Shown: positions 31,926 to 44,544 of the stretch, in pieces
Numbering within the stretch: the stretch's first letter is position 1
Layout: each line of letters opens with the position of its first letter
Origin: Spisula solida
Lineage: Eukaryota; Mollusca; Bivalvia; Venerida; Mactridae
Length of the DNA stretch: 64,000 nucleotides
Direction of reading: 5' to 3'
NCBI GenBank assembly: GCA_947247005.1
Contig: OX365952.1
Location: 49,022,722 to 49,086,721, forward strand
Translations under genes and position numbers: made by a program
Notes under the pieces: model-generated
Told to the model about the DNA's origin: nothing
The model's input: the letters and a program-made list of their open reading frames with translations, nothing else
The model's database searches: none

Positions 31926-32913
31926 CAAACATATATCGGTAATAACGGCAGTTGTTTTTATCTTTTACTTTTTACTATTTTATTATTTTAACCCTGTCTA
32001 GCTGGACGTTCTCGCTTTCAGTTTTTATCTGTATACATGTACAAAGGTAGATAAATATAACATAAGTAATAATTTTATGTTTTCTTTCGATTGTTCAAAC
32101 ATGTTAATATTATTATAATATATATAATTACATTGTACGTATAAATCATGGTTGCTAGGCAACAATCATAGTTGAAATTACATCTCAAGGCTGAACATTA
32201 TCCAAACAGACACATGTTATTTGTTTAAGAAATAAAAATATGTTCCCGTATGTTGTCCATTTTCATCCATTTGACACTGCACATAATTCCACGCTGAAAT
32301 TGAGTGGCTTATTACCTGATACAATTACCTCCCTCGTTAATGAAAACGACCTTCGTAATTTTCTGAAGGAAATAACACATTTTTAACACTGGAACAATTT
32401 TAATAACACGAGTATAGGGTTTATGAAACTTAGTTTCGAAAAAATATTGGAGTTTCTAAAATTAGATGCGTCATAGCTGTAACACTGGAAACTCGTGCAA
32501 CTTGCCTTGTTCACGACCCTTTTAAGTTTTTACTATGAAGTTTACGTTCATTCATTCATAAATATGCCACGTGATACGGGGCGTAAATAGTAACGGCCAA
32601 TGTGACAGGCATGTTTTATTGCGGTAATAATACATGCTCTGGTTTGCTCTATGCGTATATGGATTAATCCGCCGATCGTGTTAGAATATATTTTACCGAA
32701 CACAGTTATAATTCTAGCGTAACATTCTATGTGGCCTCTTCAATCGTCAAAATATTGATTTCGTTGATCACTCGGTGAAATAAAATTCGACCAAATACCA
32801 ACACATGTTCTCTGTATTTGTCACTGATAAATCGATTATGACCAAATGAAACACATTTACTTTACGTCATTAATCAAGCGAATTAATATTGGCATTTCAG
32901 TTAAGTTGCCATA
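31926..32913. other. Unannotated AT-rich stretch with an X-box-like palindrome
   Basis: No gene supported. GTTGCTAGGCAAC (32151-32163) is a perfect palindrome of the kind bound by RFX factors. Confidence 0.3.
32151..32163. promoter_or_regulatory. RFX X-box-like palindrome
   Basis: GTTGCTAGGCAAC matches the two-half-site form of the X-box. Similar palindromes occur at 6922, 49569, 60752 and 62256; at least two of these lie in family H copies, so the motif may be carried by transposons. Confidence 0.3.
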
Positions 32914-33079
32914 TCGCTAGCTTAGAATTGGCATCTAAAGGCGCTTCTTATGAGTATATTTTCATGAAAATCGGAATTGGTCATGTTGACCAAATTTAAG
33001 TTTAAATAAGTAAAGAGTAGTTTTCAGACGGGGTTTTCTTGTTTTCTCAAAAATAGATTTTTTACTTACGAATATCTGC
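32914..33079. mobile_element. MITE family B, copy 3
   Basis: TCGCTAGCTTAGAATTGGCA at the left terminus, then GTCATGTTGACCAAATTTAA and GTAAAGAGTAGTTTTCAGAC. The right terminus has decayed after TTACTTACGA. Confidence 0.75.
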
Positions 33080-33120
33080 GAGTTGATTTGGGTAAATAGA
33101 GTTTTCCCTTCCAAAAAATG

Positions 33121-34275
33121 ACAAGTCAAATAGTTCCTGCGAGGAAATGATGTACTGACTTCATTTGACAGAGAATTGACAGGATCCTCGACCTTCTATC
33201 TGCATAATTCAACAGCTGATGTGTATAAAATTAAGCATGAACATCTTAAAATTGTGAAAAAAATAAGCGCGGAAGGCCGGTAGCTTTCAAATTGGGAAAA
33301 CTATATGCACGATAATTTGACATACGAAATGTATCAACAAATTGTTAAATAATTTCATGTATAACAAACCAATTTTCAAGACGCATAATTGCATATTATG
33401 ACCCCCTTGTTCCATATAATATTTATATGCTTATAGATAAAACCTCGTATTAGTCCATTAAAAGGTATTATCATCAGACATGTTTTCAGTGTTCAGCAAT
33501 ATCAAAAATCATAAACCAATTCCGATAATTCCATGACAATAGACAAGAGACATTTAGAATTTTAAGTATCTGAATAGACATTAACACTGAATGGTAATTC
33601 TCCTAATATGACTCTGGAGACCAAAAGAAACTGTATAATTTTTTTATGTTGTTAATTTTACCAAGGGAAACAACCAGCACTAATTTTACCCGCTGATCCT
33701 AAAAAAATCCGAAAAATAATTTACGGAGCGAAGTGCCGGGTATGAATTGTGTTGCGTACGAAATAAAATATTCAGGACGAACGGTGGGAAGTGGTACGAA
33801 AGTGTTGAGTATGAAACGTTAGCGAAGAATTTATCCAAAGATAAAACGATCTAAACTCGTGTTGTATACTCTTTTAATCGAGTTGCGTGTACATTTTTAT
33901 CGTAGGGACGGGTTTTGAGGATAATTTTGTAGTTCTTTCTAAGAATTTGACTTGCCCGGGCCGTCATACGTCAGCCGACTTTTTGCGTAAGAAAATTGTC
34001 GGTTGCGTAAAAAATACCGATCAAGTGTTGGTTAACACTCGAAATTCGTAATCCTGAAACATTAACCATAGCACTAACCTATTTTCGTTAAAAAAATTGA
34101 AATATTGTAACGACCGGTTTGATAAGTCTGGTTCACGACATTTTTACAAAATGCTTCTTTTTTTGGATTTTTTTTTTAAAATCGTAAACCATCGAGAACA
34201 GGTCACGTGCCCCTCCATGGACTTTTTACTTTGAGCTATCCAATATACCTGCGAGCTCAAGGCTCGCAGGTAATA
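33121..34275. mobile_element. Composite repeat family I, copy 1
   Basis: Two modules. The first (33121 to about 33580) begins ACAAGTCAAATAGTTCCTGC and matches the complete inner element at 42420-42983. The second (about 33585-34275) carries GGAGCGAAGTGCCGGG, CTGATCCTAAAAAAATCC, GTCTGGTTCACGACATT and ends in a perfect 10-bp hairpin ACCTGCGAGC-TCAAG-GCTCGCAGGT (34247-34271). The second module recurs inverted at 41967-42418. The 3' hairpin recalls Helitron-type ends, but no CTRR follows it. No coding capacity. Confidence 0.7.
34247..34271. other. Terminal hairpin of family I
   Basis: Perfect 10-bp stem with a five-base loop. The partner copy at 41969-41993 keeps the left arm but has two changes in the right arm. 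Confidence 0.6.
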
Positions 34276-34447
34276 ACGAATCGAACAAAGTTAAAATTAG
34301 CAACAAATCAGATTTCAACTTGACAATGAAGACATAATGTACCTGTCAGTACTCAGTAGTAGGCTTGATGATACAGTTATTTCAAAGTTTTAACTATTTC
34401 TCTAGGTGAATCGTATGATTTCAAGTCAATAGTGTCCATAGTTCATG

Positions 34448-34545
34448 GATAGATATGTGGTAACTGAGGACTGTTAATCCAAAGGTCGTGTGTTCAATCC
34501 CCGGCATGGGAACGGACATTTCGGAAATTCTATTCGTAGTATGTC
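34448..34545 (+). repeat. SINE family S2 head, truncated
   Basis: GTTAATCCAAAGGTCGTGTG, TTCAATCCCCGGCATGGGAA and GGACATTTCGGAAATT match the head and start of the body of the SINE at 30408-30802. Confidence 0.65.
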
Positions 34546-34602
34546 CCACTGTATCTGACCAAGATGGCGGCCATTAGTTCGAGAGAGGTGATGTTCGTTT
34601 GC

Positions 34603-34724
34603 AGAGCAAAGGCTTTATTTGCCAGTCTGCTTTCTGTTGAACTATGGCAGACATATGAGTGTCCACCTGTTCTTGAATCCGGGTCGCCAGATTAGATGAC
34701 AAGCGTGCTAACGGAGACACATCG
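34603..34724 (-). repeat. SINE family S1, second copy
   Basis: On the minus strand TGTGTCTCCGTTAGCACGC, TCTAATCTGGCGACCCGG and CAGACTGGCAAATAAAGCC match the copy at 4470-4612 in order. Confidence 0.75.
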
Positions 34725-35156
34725 TATTGACACAGGCCCGGGTTTTCTCGTATTGTGTCTGCTTTGCTCATATTGGCATTGTTTCGCTTTGAATATAATT
34801 GACTTAGTATTTCCTAATATAGCGCCTTTGTTATTTACTTATTATGTCATTATAACTAATTGAAAAATAAATAATTATACGCTATGTGTAAATCAGATGA
34901 AATTATATAGGTGGTTGTTTGCCAGGCTGACGTCATATCATGTCGTCTGTTTGGTTGAGTTAGGTATTGGCTCTATGATGTCGTATTCGGATTTTTCCAA
35001 ACTCGGCCAGATTGAAATAGTGGTACATCTTTAACGTTTTCATCCATACATGAAGTCAGTACCTTTGCAACCAACTTTAGGCTTAATTTTACAATGACAC
35101 AATTAAACACACTTCATTGTACACCAGTTAGGATTTGGCAGTGTCGGCTCTGTAGC
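34725..35156. other. Unannotated stretch
   Basis: No supported feature; a short TATAGCGCCTTT word at about 34819 resembles a SINE tail. Confidence 0.35.
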
Positions 35157-35285
35157 CTTTATCAAGAACACACTGAATTACGTCCTTCAACGAGAACACA
35201 CTGACTCACGTCCTTCATCAAGAACACACTGACTTGCGTCCTTCAACGAGAACACACTGGCTCATGTCCTTCAACGAGAACACAC
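35157..35285. repeat. 28-bp minisatellite, about 4.5 units
   Basis: CGTCCTTCAACGAGAACACA followed by CTGACTCA, with variants, repeats without interruption. Confidence 0.85.
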
Positions 35286-35436
35286 GAGGAGTGTACTGAC
35301 ATCAGAGCGAAATCACTCAAGGACATAAAATTATAATAGTGTGATAATTAATTACTAGTCTTACAGCTAATCAAGAATAACATTTCAGCTTATATGGTTT
35401 GTATCCAACATACAATTTAGAAGATATATCATTTCA

Positions 35437-37345
35437 GAGAAAACACCAACTCCACCAGTCAGGAATTACGTGGAAAAAGAAAAGTCGATCACAAAGAATG
35501 TATATCACCAGAATCGTTAAGACAAGTCCAAGAGAGGAAAAAGAAAAAAAGAAAGTATAAACAGACGCAGAACAAGAAGGGAAAAAGCAAATGCTCAAGA
35601 ACCTTACGCGTAAAAACACAAAGATGTAAGACAAAATGTAAGAGAGGACAGAAGGGCATATGTAGATGACCTTGCGTTACTAGCAAAGCAGAAGAAGCTG
35701 CAAACAAAAGAAACATGAATGAACTATATGACACCACCACAAAGCTTACCGGAAACTTTAAGCATAATGGTCAGCAAATAAAGGCTAAAGCTAGATAAAG
35801 GACAATCACCATACTTGAAGATCAGCTGAAACGTTGGGTTGAACACTTCAATGAACCACTAAACAGACTACCTCAAACAACAAAACACAACAACATTACA
35901 ATAGCTGCAGAAGAAGTCAGAATAAACTGTTATAAACCAACAAAAACATAGATCAAACAAGCCATCAGAAAGTTAAGATCAGGAAAAGCAGCTGGACCAG
36001 ATAATATACAACTTGAAGCACTCAAAGCAAATGTAGAACTATCAACAAATATACTACAAAAACTACTCTGAGACATCTGGGAAAGCGAAACTATGACACA
36101 AGATTGGAATAAGGGACATTGTTAGAGGTAGAAAAAGTGCTGAACAGAATTATGCTAATGCGCCTACAAAAAACAAAGATCCTAAAATAAAATACTATTA
36201 GGCAGGTTTAAGGAATGATAGAAGCTGCGTTGACCAAATTGTAAAACCCTAAGGATTATTGTTGAACAATCAATAGAATAGAATACATCTTTATACATAA
36301 ACGTTGAGATTGACTTTAAGAAAGCTTTTGACAGTTTAGACATGGTATTATTTTGGCTGCTAATGGATCATCATGGAGTTCCAGAAAAATTCATCAACAT
36401 TTTCCGCAACTCTTATAAAAACATGACTTGTAGAGTACTATATATTAAGGTAGACTGTCAGAAACTTTTCAAGTTACCACAGGAGTGACGCAAGTCTGTC
36501 TTCTATCATACTTTCTCTTTCTACTCGCGATTGACTGGATCATGAGGGAATGTACAGAAGGGAAAAGAAACGGAATACAGTGGACTTTGTGGGAACAGCT
36601 AGATGACCTAGACTTTGCAGATGACATCGCCCTTTTGTCCAGCACACAACAACAAATGCAGTAAAATGCAATAATCAATCGTCAACCAAACTTTGACTAA
36701 AACCCAACATAGTCAGGACAAAAGTGATGAAAATAAAATAAAATGCAACAACAAACAGCAAATTCAAATTGACAACAGACGATTAGAAGAAGATAACTCA
36801 TTTACCTATCTGTAAAGTATTGTGGACAACCAAGGTGGAACTGATGCAGATGTAAAAGCTTTAACATCCTTAAAAAAATTGAATTCCAAAAATAGATCCA
36901 GAACAACAAAACTAAACATATACAACTGCAATATTAAAGCAGTCCTCTTATGTGGATCGGAAACATGGCGAACAACCAAAGCCATGCTAGCCAAACTCCA
37001 GAGCTTCACAAACAACTGCTTAAGGAGGTTTTAAACATAAAATGGACAGACAAAGTGCGCGATGGGCACCTCTGGAGCATCACAAACCAAACACCCATCG
37101 ACATGGAAATAAAAAGAAAAAATGGGGATGGATAAGACACACCCTTCGTAAACCGAACACAAATATCACAAAACCGGCTCTTAAGTGAAATCCACCGGGT
37201 TAAAGAAAAAAGGATATCCACGCAACACCTGGAGACGAAATGTAGAGACCGAAATGAAAGGAAGTGATAACACCTGGAACAAACGGCGGACAACAGGGTC
37301 AGATTAGCTCCCCGGAGCAGCCAGGGTCTCAGTAAGTAACTAAAA
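35437..37345 (+). pseudogene. Decayed LINE ORF2 (linker, reverse transcriptase and C-terminus)
   Basis: Conceptual translation across several frames gives, in order: NMNELYDTTTKLTGNFKHNG, QLKRWVEHFNEPLNR, SGKAAGPDNIQLEALK (about 35980-36023), RNDRSCVDQI, IDFKKAFDSLD (about 36310-36340), GVPEKFINIFRNSYKNMTCR, LLAIDWIMRECTEGKRNGIQ, then QLDDLDFADDIALLS with the catalytic FADD at 36614-36625. The C-terminal part follows: NQGGTDADVKA, IKAVLLCGSETWRTT and LRRVLNIKWTDKVRDGHL. Many stops and frameshifts are present. The endonuclease is missing, typical of a 5'-truncated LINE. The clade is uncertain (RTE/I-like). Confidence 0.88.
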
Positions 37346-38233
37346 TTTTCAGGGTACTAGAGCATTTTCTTATGTGCATACATTCTTTAATATATTTGGC
37401 TACTTTTACTTGCAATTGTTTTGTTTTTGTTGACTTAAGATAGAAAAAATTCTGTAAACAAGGCCACGGTACATTATTAAAATATTTTATTCTTATGGTT
37501 CTGTAAGTGTCACAACATAACATAAAATGATATTCGGATTCAACTACATTCTGATCACATAAAACATAGCGTCGCTGTCATTCGAAAATGACGTAACTGC
37601 AAAATATCAAAACTAGTGTATGTTCCTCGTTTATCATTCTCAATAAAATTGAATTTTTCTATAATTCTGAAATATCTACATGATAATTGTATTCAATATT
37701 TACCTTGTTTTTCAAACTATGTACCACACGCATCAAACCAAACTTTCAATAACAAGATTTGTGAGCGACTGTGAACATTGTTGTTCAACTGTGACTGTCA
37801 TTTCAAAATTGAAAGAAATCATATAAAAAGCTTTAATTGACAGACATTGTATACTAGTGAAAAATTTCAAGCATGCTAAGCCGAGGATATGACAAACTGT
37901 TGGATGTAGGATTATATGCGGAGTAATCCGCGTGATATTATGGTAGGCACGCGCTGTGCATGTAGACAGTCGATGGGTGAATGTTATATATGAATTGAAA
38001 TGGATAAGGTCGGATCTATTTCGCCCCCCTGCAGATGAGGCTTGTAAATCCAGACGGATCAACGACAAGTGTTTAATATAGGACCAGTACTGAATGATGG
38101 CTAGTTATTGACAGATCGTCTATTATGATTGGTATCATAACATTTAATTATTGGATAAATCTTGTGTAAAAACGTCATTAATGTGTTTATGACCATGTGG
38201 TCATTTCCTTTGCAAAGTCTGAATTGGCAGATT
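37346..38233. other. Unannotated stretch
   Basis: Minus frames at 37329-37523 and 37733-38068 show no recognisable feature. Confidence 0.4.
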
Positions 38234-38390
38234 GAGCAGTGTGCAACCCACAGGTAACTGTTTCATTGATTAAGAGTAAAACTTTTTTTTATAAAATTTA
38301 TGTTATCTTAGATATTATAAATTTTATAAATTTGCTTTTGTTTTGTTCACTCTTTATTACTGATACAGTTACCTGTGGTTCACCCTGCTC
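38234..38390. mobile_element. Short foldback element with GAGCAG termini
   Basis: Near-inverse ends: GAGCAGTGTGCAACCCACAG at the left and CTGTGGTTCACCCTGCTC at the right, joined by an AT-rich 95-bp centre; ACAGGTAACTGT is shared by both arms. One copy seen. Confidence 0.55.
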
Positions 38391-38590
38391 TGTAAATTCA
38401 CGGTTGTTAACTTACGACAGTTCTGTTTTCAGTCCGTGTGCTATGATGTTTAGAATTTATTATAACATCACTATAATTATTTGTGCAATACCGTGCCAGG
38501 AAAACAAAACCATACCTCGCATTAGCCTGCACACAACTATATTTTTACTATACCGTATTAATAATGTCTTCACATATTCGTTATTATATA

Positions 38591-38622
38591 CAGGGTGTCC
38601 CAAAAACGGGGACCTACGCTCG
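38591..38622 (+). mobile_element. Possible mariner-type terminus
   Basis: TACAGGGTGTCCCAAAAACG is a terminus type common among Tc1/mariner-like elements. The opposite end was not found within the next few kilobases. Confidence 0.35.
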
Positions 38623-38992
38623 ACTTTGTCTGTGTTTTCTGTAATACATACAATATGACAAAACATTGAGTAATGAACACAGTTAAACATACTATCATCA
38701 AGAGTGTGATTATATAGTCCAATACACAGAGTTAACTCCCATGTTTTCAGTCACATGTTCCAATACTAATATAAACATGCAGTGCATGAACAAGGGATTT
38801 CAGTGTTCAAAGAGATATATTTCAATGCTGATCCTAAATGTCATATCAGATGTTCCATAGAATGGGTTTTGGATGTGCCTGCATTTCTTCATTATGTACG
38901 GCAAACAAATTCACTATAGGGCAATAGTCTTGAGTTATGTCTAGGCCACTTGCCCTTTGCGACGAGGTCAATTGTCAGTACTTTCGTGCATA
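38623..38992. other. Unannotated stretch
   Basis: Possible interior of the element starting at 38591, but no transposase frame is readable. Confidence 0.3.
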
Positions 38993-39145
38993 CTTATCCT
39001 GATTTTGCTGCTGATTTGTACGAACTTATCCTGATTTTGCTGCTGATTTGTACGAACTTATCCTGATTTTGCTGCTGATTTGTACGAGCTTATCCTGATT
39101 TTGCTGCTGATTTGTACGAACGTATCCTGATTTTGCTGCTGATGT
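38993..39145. repeat. 32-bp minisatellite, about five units
   Basis: CTTATCCTGATTTTGCTGCT followed by GATTTGTACGAA, nearly identical units. Confidence 0.92.
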
Positions 39146-40849
39146 GTTGTAATAAGCGTTTTCTGCTTTCTTATAAATGCTCACACACCAAATGACGTTG
39201 ATATATATCTATACACGTATCTATGAACATTGGATTTGAATAAACGCTACTATTCATACTATAAATAGGCCTACCTGTTGCCCTTACTAAGCTTTTTTGT
39301 TGTTTGTTCTCAACAATATTTATCCGGTGTAATTTACTTCATTGGTGATTGTTGACGATTCTCTGTAGATGTATGCTTCTGTTTTGTTTAATAAACTCAC
39401 CACTTTCTCCCATCTTTCATTATTTCATCACAAAGTGCTTTGATTTTAACACCGTTTTTAATCACCTCTTAGACCCAAAACCCTGTTTTCTCAAAATGAA
39501 TGGTCTCTTTTCTATTGATGTCATTATTGAGGTGAGTCAGCAAAAGAAATGACGCCATTAAAAGTGGAGATCACTTTTATACACTTTCACAAAACAGTAG
39601 TCAGATTCATTAATCAAAGTACTGAAGTACTGGTTCTTGGGGGATATCGCAACTCTTGGTATTATCTATAATATTTAATATAAGTTTACATCATTCAGAT
39701 CTCACCAAACGGACCCATCATGGCAATCCTAATGGCAACGGCCTAGTTAAGCTGAAAAAACGTGTTAGAAAGATTAAGAATAACAGTAAATGGTAATATC
39801 ATGCAGCTGCACACAAAAAAACGTTTGACTATAGCTAGTAAACAAAAGTAATATAAGTAAATCTAATTGGATAACGGATGAATGGGCGCAAAAATATGAA
39901 AAATAGCACCAAAAACTACACTAAGTCGTAATTACATAACTCCACAGCTGCATTATAAACGAACCGCATATAATGTGAATTGCGCGAACGAATCAGATTG
40001 GGGATGAAAGAAAAATCGATAGACATGGTCTCGAATCTGGAAGGGAAATTTGTATGGAATGGGCGGTTGTTTTAACGATATACGCAAACTATGTCCCTGG
40101 ATATATGTTGTAAATTAATTGACACAATGTCGATCGAACCTTTAAACAGGAGGCACTAGAAAATAAAACAAAACTAGCAATTAAACTACACAAAATCCAA
40201 ATTCCATATACTTAAATTCTAGCTGCATACGAACTGGATATGGTACGAGTAGCGCGAACGATTCAGAATGGGGACGAATCCAGTATGGTCTCGATCTCGG
40301 CGGGAAATGTATAAACAACAGCGCTTGGAAAAGGGTTGTTCTAAAAATAGACGCAATATATTTAGCTGAATATCTGAGGTAATATTATGGATAAAACGAC
40401 GATCAATACTATTAACAAATGCAAAATATTGTAAATAGTGAAAATAAGCACACATTATAATAGGAGTTTTTAGCTAAATTGTTATATGAACATTATGAAA
40501 CCAAAGAGTGTAAATTTCGTCTGCCCAACCGTTTACTTTAACAGTGACATTTTTATCACCCCTCAAAATTCATTAGTCAATTTACAGCGCGTAGGAATTT
40601 ATTCGCGCAGATACATTAAATCACAGAAACAAACATTCCAAATTATCTCGCAATACAATGAAGTAAAAAATAATTCAATTGCCAGAGACAAATATTCTTA
40701 AAAATGATTGAAAATTATGATTTTGGTTGAGATTGGCTGGAACTCGTTTCTTGCTCGGATGAATTGGTTGTGGAGAAATTACATGGTTAAAATCGTAGTG
40801 ATTTCTGGATTGTATGTATAAGCAATACTTGGGGGTAAAAAAGGAATTA
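39146..40849. other. Unannotated stretch with a diverged local duplication
   Basis: Segments at about 39955-40110 and 40220-40340 share GCGCGAACGA, ATGGTCTCGA and GGGAAAT words in the same order, suggesting an old duplication about 265 bp apart. AAGAATAACAGTAAATGGTA near 39778 also occurs near 44631. No gene seen. Confidence 0.35.
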
Positions 40850-41352
40850 GTTATATGGATTTCAGTCTATTTTCATGAACTCGGAATGGTCATGTTGACC
40901 AAACTGAAGTTTAAAAAGCTTGTTTTTCCATATAAAGTAAAGAGCAGTTTTCAGACAGTTGTTTCTTGTCTTCTCAAAAATAGAGAGGTTGCGATGCGAA
41001 CGTGTTCGACTACGTGTACGTGTAGCTACTCGTACATGTATATGTATGCGTTGCATATAAAATTGGCTTGATTACATGATTTATTCGTGAATCGACAGTA
41101 GGTGTTTATATAAACTGAATGAAATCACGGGCGATTAAACATTGGGTTTCCCGTGCATTTGCTTATCTGTGTGACATAGTACACATTATATTTTCGTATA
41201 TCACACGTCCGTTACATGTAGAAAATACACATACCTGGATAACGAAATACTCAAAAGTAGTATCCACGTAGACGTACACGTTACACGTTGTATTTCGCAA
41301 CCTCTCTAATATTGATTTTGTACGTACGACCTTCTAATTCTAAGCCAGCGAC
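40850..41352. mobile_element. MITE family B, copy 4, interrupted
   Basis: The left part runs to TCTTCTCAAAAATA (40982); the right part resumes at 41307 with ATTGATTTTGTACGTACGAC and ends CTAAGCCAGCGA at 41352. The gap is filled by a second TIR element (40983-41306). Confidence 0.8.
40983..41306. mobile_element. TIR element nested inside MITE B
   Basis: Termini GAGAGGTTGCGA and TCGCAACCTCTC, flanked by TA (40981-40982 and 41307-41308). The interior has TACGTGTACGTGTAG near the left and ACGTAGACGTACACGTT near the right as further inverted words. A TA duplication suggests a Tc1/mariner-type MITE. Confidence 0.8.
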
Positions 41353-41966
41353 TTATACTAGTAAGGAGACACGCATGCACTGGCCATTGACCTAAGATTA
41401 TTTACCAGTTAATTGTTAGTTTTGTATAAGAACCAGGCAATATTATATATATAAAACGCACCTTCAGAACTCGTGACCATATAATTTATATATATTATAT
41501 ATAATGTTCCAAATTAAGAAATAAATTAGTGTTTACTCGACCTTATTTCGACCTATCAGATCTCTAGGCTTTTTTCTGTTGATAATACTTGTTTTGATTC
41601 AAGAAATTAGTATTTTAAATAAGTAATGCTTTATTCTCCATACAGTAGAACTTGTATGAGCGACCACGTCTATTGAGCGACATCTCTATGAAACGACCAC
41701 TTTATTTCCCGCCCGAGGCGTTTAACTTTATAAAAAAGATGTTAAACGACTTTTCTTTTATCTGACCAGCAAGCGGTCTTAACTGGTTTGTCTTTGTACA
41801 TAGACTACGCTAAGATATTTGAATGCATGTTTTTAAATAGAACGGTTTGAACAAATTAAAGTTTACCTCCATCTTTATACATGAATATATTTCAAAATGC
41901 ACGAGCTTCCTATGCGGAATATATCTGTTCCGCGAGAAAATCGTGCCAGGTCGGAGATTTAGATTA
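41353..41966. other. Spacer with a pogo-like terminus
   Basis: TACAGTAGAACTTGTATGAG at 41641 resembles the terminus at 23551 and is followed by repeated GAGCGACCAC / GAGCGACATC words. No right end was found. Confidence 0.35.
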
Positions 41967-42983
41967 TTACCTGCGAGCCTTGAGCGAGCAGGTATATTGG
42001 ATAGCATTAAGTAAAAAGTCCATGGAGGGGCACGTGACCTGTTCTCGATGGTTTACGATTTCAAAAAAAAAATCCAATAAAAGATACATTTTGTAAGAAT
42101 GTCGTGAACCAGACTAATTCCATTATTCCATGCAGATAACATCGGTCTTTGTCGCATTGCAATAGCTTTTTACCGAAGAAATCAGAACTGTTCGAAATTT
42201 CAGTGAGCGCTAGTTGAGACCATGGATCTAAACAGCAGGTGACTGCAGCTGCATGAGCACAGTCAATGTGTCAGGATTACGGAATTTCGGGTGTACCCGG
42301 CACTTCGCTCCGTAAATTATTTTTTGGATTTTTTTAGGATCAGCGGGTTAAATTAGGGCTGGTTGTTTCCCTTGATAAAATTAACAACATATACAGTTTC
42401 TTTTGGTCTACAGAGTCATACAAGTCAAATAGTTCCTGCGAGCAAATGATGTACCGACTTCATTTGACAGAGAATTGACACTATCCTCGACCTTCTATCT
42501 GATGTGTATAAAATTAAGCATGAAAATCTCAAAATTGTGAGAAAAATATACGCGCGATAGGCCGGTAGTTTTCAAATTTGGAAAACTATATGCACGATAA
42601 TTTGACATACGGAATTTATCAACAAATTGTTAAATATTTTCATGTATAAAAAAACAATTTTCAAGACACTTAATTGCATATTATGACTCCCTTGTTCCAT
42701 ATAGTATTTATATGCTTATAAATAAAACCTCGTACCAGTTCATTAAAGGTATTATCATAAGACATGTTTTCAGTGTTCAACAATATCAAAGATCATAAAC
42801 CAATTCCGATATTTCCATGACAATAGACAAGAGACATTTAGAATTTGAAGTCTCTGAATAGACATTAAATTTTGATTAATTTTATACACATCAGCTGTTG
42901 AATTATGCAGATAGAAGGATCCTGTCAATTCTCTGTCAAATGCAGTCGGTACATCATTTGCTCGCAGGAACTATTTGACTTGT
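41967..42983. mobile_element. Composite repeat family I, copy 2 (inverted relative to copy 1)
   Basis: Starts at the hairpin ACCTGCGAGCCTTGAGC (41969) and carries the same landmarks as copy 1 in reverse order (GTCGTGAACCAGACT, CCCGGCACTTCGCTCC, GGATCAGCGGGTTAAATT), then joins the inner TIR element at 42420. Confidence 0.75.
42420..42983. mobile_element. Inner TIR element of family I, complete
   Basis: 564 bp with long inverted termini (about 110 bp), starting ACAAGTCAAATAGTTCCTGC and ending CTATTTGACTTGT. The inner arms share ATCCT.GACCTTCTATCTG and GTGTATAAAATTAA. The copy at 33121 keeps only the left terminus and body. It has no coding capacity. Confidence 0.8.
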
Positions 42984-43500
42984 TGTTAATGGTAAACCTC
43001 GTGAAAAGTCGTAATACTCGTCGCTTATAAAAACTAAAGGCGAAATTATATTATAGACTTGTTATCAACTGTTAAATTGTTCTAATAGAAGGTCCGGGTA
43101 CCAGGTTAAGTTATTCGTAAGTATTTTTGGGGTATATATTCTTGTAAATGTATAGAATATTTCGTTACAACACGTACTGGTATGTTGTCTAATGGAATAC
43201 TAGTATTTCGCTGAAACGAAAATCATAAAAAGCTTATTGTTTAGGGGATATTGAACGAGTGTTGGTTTATTGTTTAATTTATGGAACGGGTTGAATAAAA
43301 TGATATGACGTTCTACAACACTGTAAGAAAAGTGCACGGGTGTGTGATAAATATACATACATATCATTAATTATCCTTTACAAGGCAATTTAACACTACA
43401 GAGACCTTTATATATTTTTTATAACATGTCTATAACGGACAGCCAATGGTAAAACTAAACCCATTCGCTTAAAGTAGGTGTGCATTTAATATAAAATTAA
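42984..43500. other. Unannotated stretch
   Basis: No supported feature. Confidence 0.4.
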
Positions 43501-43668
43501 GAAATAATAAATATGTACCTGTGTTTTATCGTAGAATAAAGCACCGTCACGAGTTCGGAGGCGTAGTAATTAAATCACGGGTGCGTAGCACAAGTGATTT
43601 AATGTACGCATCCGAACAAGTGTCTGTGCTTTATTATGGATAATAAACAAGTACATATTCTTTATTTC
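43501..43668. mobile_element. Foldback MITE family F
   Basis: GAAATAATAAATATGTACCT at the left pairs imperfectly with GTACATATTCTTTATTTC at the right; inner arms AATAAAGCAC / GTGCTTTATT and GAGTTCGGA / TCCGAAC are also inverted. A left-half relative lies at 47047-47175. Confidence 0.65.
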
Positions 43669-44544
43669 GATTCTAATATAGCCAATATTCCGCATTTGAC
43701 GACAGATCAATACATTATCCGCTGAACTATTTTTTTCCTCTGAAGGCTTATTTGCAGTTAGAAGTTATTCAGCCGTAGCTGTGTTTTATAGGTAGTTCGT
43801 GCACACCGTGATTTCCTCTACGTGTATGATATATAGCTGAAACCGTAGACTTGTGTTAGATTACAATAGTGGTTGTTTAAGACAGTTGGACGTATGTGGT
43901 CACATCATTGAATAGGTGTGTCCGTATTTACTGTTTTGTTCTTTACTAGACGAAACAATAAAATAGTCTGACGGATGTGAGCATGATAAAGCTCGCCAGT
44001 AACTTATTTAACACGAATGAAATAAAACATCTTTCCAATTTTTTGAAGAATTTGTGAGCGGGATATTCGAAACTAAAATTTTGAGACGTTTATAATAGAA
44101 TTTCATTCACAGGTGTTCGAATCGACAAAAGACTTAGTGACAGTGAGGGCATTTAATCAGTACGAAGTTAAGCCTAGGTAGACATTCTTAAACCTACGGA
44201 GACATTCTACCCGTAAAATATTGTGAATGAACGCACTGATATATATACGACAAACATTTCGATGAAACTCCATTCGATTAAGATACGACCAAACTTAAGT
44301 CAAAATATAACATCAGGAATGTGCCAGGGATTGGTGGATAATCATAGCAACATGAGAATTCTATAAACAGAAAACATAGAAAAAGCGTTAATTCAGCAAG
44401 ATAGCTTGTCCTTCTACCAAAATCTCAGACGAATTAATTGTAATTAATATGAATTAAAACAAAGATGGGGGAAATTTCCGTGTGACTTAACGTAGAAAAA
44501 AGATTACTTTCGTATACAATTAGATTGCGTCGTTAAAGCTACAT
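43669..44544. other. Unannotated stretch
   Basis: No supported feature. Confidence 0.4.

Noticed and set aside
39349..39552. Open frame ending at a GTGAGT donor
   Set aside because: The frame is AT-driven, and the CTGTAG acceptor inside it is weak in context; no protein-like features.
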